Below are positions 25,258-32,464 of a stretch of DNA of 32,500 bases, one piece after another. Position 1 is the stretch's first letter, and every line of letters starts with the position of its first letter. Source of the stretch: Symbiodinium natans (Eukaryota; Sar; Dinophyceae; Suessiales; Symbiodiniaceae); assembly GCA_905221605.1 (NCBI GenBank), contig CAJNDS010000141.1, positions 82,501 through 115,000 on the forward strand. Direction: 5' to 3'. The notes below the pieces were generated by a model. It ran no database searches and had not been told where the DNA came from. It saw only the letters and a program-made list of their open reading frames with translations. The position numbers and the translations under genes were made by a program.

Positions 25258-25800
25258 GAACAGTTGAGGCGTGGATGGGAGCCTGATTACACGGCCCCGG
25301 GGGCTTATATGATTTCAATAGGGAGGAGTTTAGATATATCTAACGCCCTAGTTGCTGCTTTTTTGCAGCAACTATTGAAAGTGGTAGGAACTTCGCAAAA
25401 GTGGCCAGAATTCCTGTCACTGGCAAGTTAACAGTGATTGCCCATCAGAAAGTGGCGTAAAAAAGCGTAAAAGTGGCGTAAAAAAGCGTAAAGTGGCGTA
25501 AAAAAGCGTAGACAATGTATGGGTAAAACCTGCAACTTTGCAGTGGCTGGTTTTAAGCGTAAAAAGCGGCCACTTTCAATAGTTGCCACAAATTATTAGC
25601 AACTAGGCTTTCCAGGTAGGTCCTATTAAAAGGGGCAGCGATGCCCGGTTATCTTTTTTAAAGGCGTGCCACGTGGAATTTTCTTACGACGCCCGGACGG
25701 TTTGACTTTAAAGGAGACCCCGCAAACAGTCAGGGGGTCCTGAATAATTTGGCCAAATTGACTTTAAAGGGGAGGCCCCGACTAAAGCGGGTCTAACATT
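25258..25800. other. Heptamer-free island with fold-back element
   Basis: About 540 nt without telomere units. It contains the element at 25347-25607 and, downstream, the word TTGACTTTAAAGG twice (25700, 25758). A 66-codon + frame from 25231 covers the start but shows no motif. Confidence 0.6.
25347..25607. mobile_element. 261-bp fold-back element with internal minisatellite
   Basis: CCTAGTTGCT (25347-25356) pairs with AGCAACTAGG (25598-25607). CAACTATTGAAAGTGG (25369-25384) pairs perfectly with 25570-25585. Between the arms, GTGGCGTAAAAAAGCGTAA occurs three times in tandem (25450-25510), and a similar GCGTAAAAAGCGG lies next to the right arm. No ORF of note. It is a MITE-like element with subterminal repeats. 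Confidence 0.7.
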
Positions 25801-26052
25801 AGGGTTTAGGCTGAACGACTTCGAGGTGAAGTCCTTCAGAGTTTAGGGTTTAGGGCTTTCGGGTATTTTGTTTTGGCTGCGGCCCATCGTTTACTACATC
25901 CGGGAGCGGCCTCGAATAGGACAGTTATTGGTTCTGGTCCGTTCCTGGCTAGCCTGAGCCCCTAAACCCTAAACCCTAAACCCTAAACCCCAAACCCTAA
26001 ACCCTAAACCCTAAACCCTAAACCCTAAACGTTGTGTGTAAGTGGGCTCCAG

Positions 26053-26112
26053 CACAAGCTGCAGGCAGCACGTGCAGCGCTGCCGAGAGGTGAAGGAGAA
26101 GCTGGAGGCATG
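26053..26112 (+). CDS. Candidate exon, SCRQHVQRCREVKEKLEA
   Basis: GGGCTCCAG|C and GCATG|GTTTAG. After one base the frame reads T, then SCRQHVQRCREVKEKLEA, leaving TG, a strong helix pattern. Nine CCCTAAA units lie to the left, TTTAGGG to the right. The heptamer is the donor. Confidence 0.6.
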
Positions 26113-26229
26113 GTTTAGGGTTTGGGGTTTAGGGTTTAGGGTTTAGGGTTTAGGGTTTAGGGTTTAGGGGTAAGGGTTCAGGGGCCTTATGGGGTTTTGG
26201 GGCTGTGGGGCTTCTGATGGGGCTCTTGA

Positions 26230-26475
26230 ATCTCCACGTCTGCTGTCTTTGGGCATCCCAGGCAAGGAGCCATACCCACCTTTCGACGCAACAGTCGCCT
26301 GTGGATTCCGTGCCTGAAGCGGTTCCTCTCTGCAAAGGAGGCCGCGCGTCTAGTGGGCTTCCATGGTCCCTCCGCTGTGGACCAGAAAACGGTAGGCAAC
26401 GCCATGAGTCTGCAAACAGTTGGGCTCATGATCCTTTCGGTCCTTCTCAGTGTAAAGCCTCTGGCAAAGGAGTAA
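26230..26475 (+). pseudogene. Cytosine-5 DNA methyltransferase C-terminal relic
   Basis: The + frame is open without ATG from 26230 to TAA at 26473. From 26278 it reads TFRRNSRLWIPCLKRFLSAK, EAARLVGFHG, and after a short gap QKTVGNAMSLQTVGLMILSV. The pattern R-L(S/T)..EAARL.GF followed by (Q)..(V/I)GNA(M)(S)... is the motif IX-X end of C5 cytosine methyltransferases. The segment between GF and GNA is shorter than usual, and the catalytic PCQ and ENV motifs are absent. It sits inside an intron. Dinoflagellate retrotransposons are known to carry such domains, so a transposon origin is possible. Confidence 0.6.
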
Positions 26476-26499
26476 ACGTGGTGACACTGACAGAATGAC

Positions 26500-26850
26500 G
26501 TGCTTTAAATGGTTGTCCACCTGGCGTGTGGCAGCCTGCGCCAAATTACGGTTGCTAGGGTTCTATCAGGGTTGCGTGACATTTTTTTCCTAGGTTACTC
26601 TTGGGTCTAGCTAAAGGTACCTGAGGTTAAAGTGTTCGGGTCTGCGTCTGGTGTACTACTTGGCCTGAAGGGTTTCGGGTTTGGGTTTAGGGGTTACCTA
26701 TAGAGAGCCCTTAAGATATTTCCCTTTTTTGAAGGGAAGTACTCGAGATTTGGGGTACCTTAGCTATTAGGCAGCTTGAATGGAAACCCAAAGGAGGTCA
26801 CAATAGGTCCATAATATAGGTGCCTTTGTGTCGACCCGTCAAGCACTTAA
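26500..26850. other. Intron interior with fold-back arms
   Basis: Unique sequence. TAGCTAAAGGTACC (26608-26621) pairs with GGTACCTTAGCTA (26754-26766) with one base unmatched. The word TAGCTAAAGGTAC recurs at 27935-27947. Probably another small fold-back element. Confidence 0.5.
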
Positions 26851-26856
26851 CTTCAG

Positions 26857-26911
26857 AATCTCGAGATCGAGCCGAGAACGCCTCCCAAGACATCCTTTAA
26901 GACTTTAAGGG
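26857..26911 (+). CDS. Candidate exon, NLEIEPRTPPKTSFK
   Basis: CACTTAACTTCAG|AAT and AAGGG|GTTTAG. Frame 0 reads NLEIEPRTPPKTSFKTLR, leaving one base. No C-rich array on its left; TTTAGGG on its right supplies the donor. Confidence 0.45.
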
Positions 26912-27150
26912 GTTTAGGGTTTAGGGTTCAGGGTTTAGGGTTTAGGGTTTAGGGTTAAGACTGTAAGATGCATCTGGAAAGTTCGCAAAACAAGGGCCCC
27001 GATATTGTCGTACCCCAATTAGAGGACCCCTAAACCCGAAACCCTAAACCCTAAACTTACCCTCAACCCCAAACTTACCCTAAACCCTAAACCCTAAACC
27101 CTAAACCCTAAACCCTACTTGTCGGAAGCCTCCCGCTGGTGCTCACCCAG

Positions 27151-27227
27151 CAGGTCTTGGTGCAGCCTGCCGAGGAGAAAGATGCCTGGGAGGCACCGAA
27201 GATGAGCTCAAAGTCTGACTCCCTGAA
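27151..27227 (+). CDS. Candidate exon, acidic/basic, well-bounded
   Basis: GTGCTCACCCAG|CAG and CTGAA|GTGGGT. Frame 0 reads QVLVQPAEEKDAWEAPKMSS, then KSDSL, leaving AA. Seven CCCTAAA units precede and TTTAGGG follows. Confidence 0.6.
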
Positions 27228-27451
27228 GTGGGTTTAGGGGTTTAGGGTTTAGGGTTCCATTGTAGGCTTTGGGCTTTGGGGCCACAGGCGCTATGCGCCC
27301 TGCACCAAAGCCCGAAGGGTCTGTGGGCTAAGGGTTTAGGGTTTAATATTTAGGGTTTAGGGTTTAGGGTTTAGGGTTGCTTGATCCGTGCTGAATCCTT
27401 CAATCACTCGGTTTAGGATCTATGGGGTTTACAGGGTTGGGGTTTCCAGAA

Positions 27452-27510
27452 CGCGCCGAAGTCTCGAAGCACTTGGCCACTCTCCGCGCTCACCCCAATC
27501 CTAAACCCTA
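27452..27510 (+). CDS. Low-confidence candidate exon
   Basis: GGTTTCCAG precedes; after two bases RAEVSKHLATLRAHPNPKP is open to a stop inside a CCCTAAA run. No donor is visible, and C-rich repeats follow directly. Confidence 0.35.
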
Positions 27511-27559
27511 AACCCTAAACCCTAAACCCTAAAACGCCTCCCGCCCGCATTCCTGCCAG

Positions 27560-27630
27560 GTCGTGGACGAGCAGCGCGCTCCAACAGGGGAGGCGTTTCT
27601 CTTCGGGGCTCGGGGCTCAGCAAGCGGACC
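27560..27630 (+). CDS. Candidate exon, VVDEQRAPTGEAF
   Basis: GCATTCCTGCCAG|GTC is a good acceptor. Frame 0 reads VVDEQRAPTGEAFLFGARGS, then ASGP and a TAA created by CCCTAAA. No GT donor is seen, so either it is a terminal exon or the donor is non-canonical. Confidence 0.45.
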
Positions 27631-27654
27631 CTAAACCCTAACCCCACCTTATTA

Positions 27655-27720
27655 TTATGTACTTCTGTAGGAAGTACTTTAAGGCCCAAAGATTTCCCAT
27701 TAAGGTACATGGACCTGTAG
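27655..27720. mobile_element. Fold-back family A, right-half copy
   Basis: GTACTTCTGTAGGAAGTACTTTAAGGCCCAAAG followed by AAGGTACATGGACCTGTAGGG resembles the interior and right end of 12470-12544. Confidence 0.5.
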
Positions 27721-28010
27721 GGTAAACTCTATAAACCCGAAACCCTAGACTGACCCTAAACCCTTTTTGTTCTTTCTCTCGGGGTCACTCTGGGCACAAA
27801 TCCCCGCCTCTGAGGGCAGGCTTTTGCACGCACGGGGGGGGGGGGGGGGGGTGGAAATTTCCCCGAAGGGCCTAAACGGGGAGTTCTTCTTAAGAAGTTC
27901 GGGTTTTGTGGGATGGATGGCTTAAGGGTCGTTTAGCTAAAGGTACTTACTTTCCCCTAGATAGGCCAAGGTAAGAACTCCTCTTCAGAATCTACACCAA
28001 AGCAGCCAGT
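27721..28010. other. Unique stretch with a 16-nt G run
   Basis: A G run at 27835-27851 and TTCTTAAGAAGTTC. No open island with splice edges. Confidence 0.5.
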
Positions 28011-28019
28011 ACGCCATGA

Positions 28020-28055
28020 TCCGGGCCCGAGATGCCGCCCTAAGCCCTTTCAACC
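28020..28055 (+). CDS. Low-confidence candidate exon
   Basis: AAAGCAGCCAG precedes YAMIRARDAAL in frame 0, which remains open into decayed repeats (SPFNPKR, stop). The left side has no C-rich array. TTTAGGG begins at 28081. Confidence 0.35.
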
Positions 28056-28149
28056 CTAAACGCTAAACCACAAGAACCCTTTAGGGTTTAGGGTTTAGGG
28101 TTTAGGGTTTAGGGTCTAGGGTCTAGGGTTTAAGGTTTAGCATCTGCTA

Positions 28150-28382
28150 TAAAGCATATACGCCCTGTAAGACCTCTAGGCCCTCTGAACGCTAAGCCCT
28201 CTCACGGATTGTAAGCCCTAAGCCCCAAAACCCACTAAGTCCGAAAACGCCCTAAAAACTCTAAGCCCTGAACCCCCTAACCCTAAACCCTAAACCCTAA
28301 ACCCTAAACCCTAAACCCTGAACCCTGAACCCTGAACCCTGAACCCTGAACCCTGAACCCTGAACCCTGAACCCTGAACCCT
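28150..28382 (+). repeat. C-rich intron end with CCCTGAA run
   Basis: Decayed units, six CCCTAAA, then ten homogeneous CCCTGAA units (28314-28380). Confidence 0.85.
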
Positions 28383-28403
28383 ACCTCGACTTCGTGATCC
28401 TAG

Positions 28404-28425
28404 CATGCTGAGGCGAAGCTCACTC
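28404..28425 (+). CDS. Low-confidence candidate exon
   Basis: GATCCTAG precedes; HAEAKLT is open up to GTTAGG. In another frame an ATG at 28405 opens MLRRSSLVRRLYQAKSPGTF, continuing to a TGA near 28492. Which, if either, is used cannot be told. Confidence 0.3.
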
Positions 28426-28578
28426 GTTAGGAGGCTTTATCAGGCTAAAAGCCCTGGAACCTTCTGGCCGAAAAAACCAGGGTTTGGGGTTTGATTCGGT
28501 TTTAGGGCTTAGGGCTTAGGGCTTAGGGTTTAGGGTTTAGGGTTTAGGGTTTAGGGTTTAGGGTTTAGGGTTTAGGGT

Positions 28579-28663
28579 CTCAAAGTTTCGGACTTCCTGT
28601 GTGAGGACCGGCCAGAGGTCGGGAGCGGTTGGGACACGAGTGGTGCGGGCCCCAGTTGTCGGA
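28579..28663 (+). CDS. Candidate exon between two G-rich arrays
   Basis: Open frame LKVSDFLCEDRPEVGSGWDT, then SGAGPSC, ending at a GT (GTTCAG). GC-rich like other islands, but the left neighbour is TTTAGGG rather than CCCTAAA, and only CAAAG offers an acceptor. Confidence 0.35.
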
Positions 28664-28767
28664 GTTCAGGGTTTAGGGTTTAGGGTTTAGGGTTTAGGGT
28701 TTAGGGTTTTGAGTTCATAAGCCCAGAAGCTTCCCTAAACCTTGCGCACCTTCCTTTATGCCCTCAG

Positions 28768-28796
28768 AAGCTGAAAAAAGATCCTCATCCGGACAG
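28768..28796 (+). CDS. Candidate 29-nt exon, KLKKDPHPD
   Basis: The pyrimidine tract CACCTTCCTTTATGCCCTCAG is the most classical acceptor in the window. KLKKDPHPD is open, and GGACAG|GCCTTT would be a GC donor. Confidence 0.4.
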
Positions 28797-28799
28797 GCC

Positions 28800-29190
28800 T
28801 TTTAGGCCTCATAGAACCTAAGTCACCCTTTTAAGCCAAAGCCTTATAAGCGCTAAACCCTATAAGCCCTAAACCCCAAACCCTAAACCATATAAACTAT
28901 AAACCCTAAACCGTGTAAACCCTATAAACTCTATACCCTATAAACCCTATAAACCCTATACACCATTAGCCCCATAAACCCTACAAAACCATTCTGAAAA
29001 AAAAGCCTTGAATCCGCATCCTATCTTTAAAGCCTCAGAAGCCCTCATCCTAAACCCTAAACACTAAACCCTAAACCCTAAACCCTAAATCCCAAGCCCT
29101 AGACCCTAACACCCCCTAGCGCAAGCCTGAGTCCAAGCCTTAAGCTATTTTCAGCTCTAAACCCTCGCAACCCCAAACCCAGGTTCGGGT
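28800..29190 (+). repeat. CCCTATAAA and CCCTAAA degenerate arrays
   Basis: A run of CCCTATAAA/CTATAAACC units (28850-28985), then mixed CCCTAAA to 29110. No gene. Confidence 0.8.
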
Positions 29191-29425
29191 TTAGGGTTTT
29201 AGGGTTTTGGGGTTTTAGGGTTTTAGGGTTTTAGGGTTTTTGGGTTTTTGGGTTTTAGGGTTTTAGGGTTTTAGGGTTTTAGGGCTTTAGGGCTTTAGGG
29301 CTTTAGGGCTTTAGGGCTCTAGGGCTTTAGGGCTTTAGGGCTTTAGGGCTTGAGGGTTTGAGGCTTTTAGGGTTTTAGGGGTTTTAGGGGTTTTAGGGTT
29401 TTAGGGTTTTAGGGTTTTAGAGTTT
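29191..29425 (+). repeat. TTTTAGGG and TTTAGGGC variant array
   Basis: Octamer TTTTAGGG (29198-29280), a block of CTTTAGGG (29281-29350), then TTTTAGGG again. Its order after C-rich repeats with no clear exon between them is unusual. Confidence 0.9.
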
Positions 29426-29474
29426 AAACCGTCCTCAAACACTACAAACCCCTATAAATCCTGCAAACTCACAG

Positions 29475-29574
29475 GCTTGAAGAGCCTCATCAACGGCCTG
29501 GCTGCCCGGGCCGTCGGCTCAGGCGGGAATGGGGTCTGCACTGGGCACTTTCGGGCAGTTGAAGGAGTTGCTGG
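29475..29574 (+). CDS. Candidate exon, 100 nt, Gly/Ala-rich
   Basis: GCAAACTCACAG|GC and TTGCTGG|GTTTAG. After two bases the frame is open for 32 codons: LKSLINGLAARAVGSGGNGV, then CTGHFRAVEGVA. The donor is a heptamer unit. The left context is a short C-rich stretch. Confidence 0.55.
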
Positions 29575-29599
29575 GTTTAGGGGTTTGGGTTTAGGGCTT

Positions 29600-29860
29600 A
29601 GGGCTTAGGCTTTAGGGTTTAGGTCTTTGAGTTTGGGGTTTAGGGCCTTGAGTTTGGGGTTCATGGCGTAGAATGCCGCTCTCCAGGCCCTAGACCTAGG
29701 CTCGTAGTGGGGAATGAGACAAATTAGGTACCGTACGTGCCCGATATACCCCTTCAACGGGATTGCATCCCCTAAACGCTTCTTCAAAGCCTACTAAAAC
29801 CCCAAACCCCTAGCTAACACCCTAAATCCCAGGGTTTAGGGTTTTGGACTTACGGTGTAG
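29600..29860. other. Intron interior
   Basis: Decayed G-rich units then unique sequence with a 60-codon minus-strand frame (contains GYIGHVRYLICLIPHYEPRS); no domain recognised. Confidence 0.4.
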
Positions 29861-29870
29861 TGCTTAGCAC

Positions 29871-29964
29871 TACCCAAAGGCTCCAATGTAGTTCCTTTTT
29901 GTTTTCGTAATAGGGGATTCCAGTATACTACCCCAAAAAGGTACTACATAGGAGCCTTTGGGTA
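29871..29964. mobile_element. Fold-back family C
   Basis: The 31-nt arms 29871-29901 and 29934-29964 are complementary except at two positions, around a loop of 32 nt. The arm begins TACCCAAAGGCTCCAATGTA, similar to the family A terminus (TACCCTAAGGGTCCATGTA). No coding capacity. Confidence 0.7.
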
Positions 29965-29984
29965 AGAGTAGTCTCAGCCGCCAC

Positions 29985-30490
29985 ACAGGTGTGGCCCCAC
30001 CAAGCAGCACAGCCGGTAGCTCCTCGGCTTGACTCCACCATGGTTGCAGCGTGCGTTTGGTTCTTCTTCTACAGCTTCTACAGCTTCTTCTTCTTCTTAT
30101 TATTATTCACCTTCTTATTATTCTTCTGCTGCTGCTGCTGCTGCTGCTGCCGGCGCTGTCGCTGGTGCTGGTCCGTGCTGGTGCTGGTGTTCGTGGTTCC
30201 CTGCAGCGGGCTCTGCACGCGCGCTTCGCACCTGTCTACTTCATCGGTGTTTACAGTGTTTCGTGTGGGTGACATGCCGCATGCACTGCTGGGTGCAGTG
30301 TATTCGGCACGGTGTTTTCACACGTTTGTTGCTTCAGTTTTGCATCGGCATTTTCGGTGTTTCCTGTGGGTTAGGCCTAAACCACTACCAATTGCTTCAG
30401 AACCCCGGAAATATGAAAAGTAGTACTCCTTAAGGGTAATAAAGGGAATACAACTATTTCATTCTTTTGGGGTTCTTTAGCAAATAATAG
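29985..30490 (+). other. TTC/CTG repeat region with Ser/Tyr/Ala-rich frame
   Basis: (TTC)n, (TTA)n and (CTG)n tracts at 30060-30150 give a + frame with SSSTASTASSSSYYYSPSYY then a poly-Ala run, open about 134 codons without ATG; a parallel frame (144 codons from 29989) has poly-Phe/Cys. The words TCGGTGTTT...TGTGGGT occur twice (30244, 30353). It could be a low-complexity exon but no splice or domain support exists. Confidence 0.3.
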
Positions 30491-30679
30491 ACCCTGAAAC
30501 AATTGGCAGGGACAACGTTTTCGGCATTCTTCACAATTTGGACGCGCGTGAACCACCCGCTGCCGCGCTGTTGTTGGTTGCTGTTCCTCGTCATGTTTGT
30601 TTTTGTTTGTGTCGTGCATTGTAGCGCGCTGTTGTGTGTAGTGTTTTGTCGTCGATGTCCTCTGCCGCTTTCCTGCAAG

Positions 30680-30735
30680 GTGACATGCCTTTGGACGACC
30701 CATTCCTGCTGGAGGGCGTGGATGCGAGACGCCCG
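30680..30735 (+). CDS. Candidate exon, DMPLDDPFLLEGVDARRP
   Basis: GCCGCTTTCCTGCAAG and CGCCCG|GTAAGC are good splice edges. After two bases the 18 codons DMPLDDPFLLEGVDARRP are open. Alternatively an unspliced frame from ATG at 30655 (MSSAAFLQG) continues past the donor to a TAA at 30844 (SGKPLHYRQLQHKPETMNLH...). Not recognised. Confidence 0.4.
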
Positions 30736-30916
30736 GTAAGCGGGAAGCCGCTTCACTACCGTCAGCTGCAGCACAAACCTGAAACCATGAACCTCCACCC
30801 GGATTTTCGGCGTATTACTTGGGGTGGGGCAGTATCTGGTGTTTAAAAGCCCTAAACCCTAAACCCTAAACCCTAAACCCCTGCTCATGTGGCCGCCGGG
30901 TCAAGTCGCGCTGCAG

Positions 30917-30986
30917 TGGCGTGCAGAATGCTGTGTGTAAGGCTGCGCAGCAGCTATCGGACTTGCAGCAGCAGGCGAGGCTTCGG
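30917..30986 (+). CDS. Candidate exon, Gln/Ala coiled coil
   Basis: GTCGCGCTGCAG|T and CTTCGG|GTAAAT. After one base the frame reads GVQNAVCKAAQQLSDLQQQA, then RLR, ending in phase 0 and joining 31159 in phase. CCCTAAA units lie 45 nt upstream; the right intron uses CATA/TA repeats instead of TTTAGGG. Confidence 0.6.
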
Positions 30987-31158
30987 GTAAATGATGTGCA
31001 TACATACATAAGCAGATATACGCATACATATATATATATATGTAGACATATATATATATATATTCTGCATATTCAGGTAGGGGCATGCAAGTTTCGGCTC
31101 TGATCTTCGATGTCTTCGGTATGACAGCTTTCGATGTTTACTGTTCATGTGGCCTCAG
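30987..31158 (+). other. 172-nt intron with CATA/TA microsatellite
   Basis: GTAAAT...GGCCTCAG. It contains (CATA)n and two (TA)n tracts at 31028-31041 and 31050-31063 that face each other (CATATATATATA/TATATATATATTC), so even this intron can fold back without heptamers. Confidence 0.45.
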
Positions 31159-31229
31159 ATGTTGTCAGATGCCGGATGGTTATGTGAGACCCTAGTGCTC
31201 GCGACGCATTTCACAGCTAACTGGGCGAT
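31159..31229 (+). CDS. Candidate exon ending at GTATGT repeat
   Basis: CATGTGGCCTCAG|ATG and GCGAT|GTATGT. Frame 0 reads MLSDAGWLCETLVLATHFTA, then NWA, leaving AT. The donor is the first unit of a (GTAT)n microsatellite (31230-31283), paralleling the use of the heptamer as donor elsewhere. Confidence 0.5.
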
Positions 31230-31500
31230 GTATGTATGTATGTATGTACGTATGTATGTATGTATGTATGTATGTATGTATGCGCACGCATGTACGTGAG
31301 TGGTTGTACAGGGACAGAGCATTGGGATGTGCATGAGTCCCTCAACAATACGACGGGCATCCTTACTCAAAATGGAACCAGTTTGATATTACTAACATCC
31401 CCAAAAGGACACTCAGCATTTGCGCTCACCAATATTAATAAGGAACCCTATCCACTCTCACCAATAACCAGAATATGAACCCTGACTATTTAGGTACCTT
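31230..31500. other. ATGT microsatellite and AT-rich open frame
   Basis: After the (GTAT)n tract a + frame stays open to 31478 (TEHWDVHESLNNTTGILTQN and on). It looks protein-like but matches nothing I recognise. TTGTACAG at about 31311 could be its acceptor. Confidence 0.3.
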
Positions 31501-31573
31501 TAACCCTAAGCCCTAAACCCGAAACCCTAAACCCTAAACCCTAAACCCACAGACCCTTCGGGCTTTAGTTTAG

Positions 31574-31656
31574 GACGGAAAGCGCCTGTGTGCCATCCAC
31601 CACTCGCAGGCCACCTCGACAGCCCCGGAGGATGAGTTCGAGGACCTCGGGGGAGG
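31574..31656 (+). CDS. Candidate exon, acidic C-half
   Basis: GGGCTTTAGTTTAG|GAC and GGAGG|GTTTAG. Frame 0 reads DGKRL, CAIHHSQATSTAPEDEFEDL, GG, leaving GG. Phase matches 32419. CCCTAAA lies to the left and TTTAGGG to the right, with a heptamer donor. Confidence 0.6.
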
Positions 31657-31739
31657 GTTTAGGGTTTAGGGTTTAGGGTTTAGGGTTTGGGGTTTAGGGT
31701 TTAGGGTTTAGGGTTTGAGGTTTAGGATTTCGGGCTCAG

Positions 31740-32010
31740 GGGTTGACACACCAAACCGGGCAGATCCATGGCCTTCAAACCCTCAGCGTTGAATGGAAGC
31801 CTCCTCCCCTAGACCCTGAACCCCCCTGAGCTGCAAGCCTCTGCCCTAAACCCCAAACCCTAAACCCTAAACCGTAAACCCTAAACCCTGACTTCTAAAG
31901 AAGTAGTTCTCCGAATTAGGTTTTCATTTGTGGATCCTTGTTGTGAGGGTGCCGTTCTGTGTAGGACCCAAAAAGGGTCCCTGACTGAGGGACCTACCCA
32001 AATCCCAACC
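31740..32010. other. Intron interior
   Basis: Unique sequence plus a short CCCTAAA run at 31852-31888 and a GGGTCCCT/AGGGACC hairpin near 31974-31995. No gene. Confidence 0.5.
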
Positions 32011-32386
32011 TGTAACCTTAAGCCCTAAACCCTGTAAACCCTAAACTCTGTAACCTTAAACTCTAAACCCTGTAACCTTAAACCCTAAAATCGTGTAACC
32101 TTAAACCCTAAACCCTGTAAACCCTAAACCCTGCAGCCCTAAACCCTAAACCTGCCAAGCCTATGCCCTAAACCCTGCAACCCTTGGCCCTAGACCTTGT
32201 GAAGCCTAAGCCCTAAACCTTGAACCCTCGCAAATCCCGAGCACCGCCACCTAAACCCTAAACCCTAAACCCTAAACCCTAAACCCTAAACCCTAAACCC
32301 TAAACCCTAAACTACCCTACACCCTAAACCCTAAACCCTAAACCCTAAACCCTAAACCCTAAACCCTAAACCCTAAACCCTAAACC
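32010..32386 (+). repeat. C-rich intron end, CCCTGTAA then CCCTAAA
   Basis: Variant CCCTGTAA/CCTTAAA units (32010-32140) change into near-perfect CCCTAAA (32250-32386), about 19 units. Confidence 0.9.
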
Positions 32387-32418
32387 CCCCAAGGACCTCA
32401 CCACGCCTTCGCTGCCAG

Positions 32419-32464
32419 AGACCACACCCAGTCCAGGTGGGATCTCAGCAAACTAAGCAACCAG
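32419..32464 (+). CDS. Candidate exon, DHTQSRWDLSKLSNQ
   Basis: CTTCGCTGCCAG|A and AACCAG|GTTTAG. After one base, which completes a Gly codon with 31656, the frame reads DHTQSRWDLSKLSNQ. The heptamer supplies the donor; the window ends within the next intron. Confidence 0.6.

Noticed and set aside
29989-30433. Ser/Tyr/Ala-rich protein gene of 134-144 codons
   Set aside because: Two frames are open at once through TTC and CTG repeats and neither has a supported start or splice; kept only as a low-confidence region.
950-32464. Exons on the minus strand
   Set aside because: The flanking pattern CCCTAAA-island-TTTAGGG is the same on both strands and gives no orientation, but AG and GT edges with open helix-like frames consistently occurred on the + strand.
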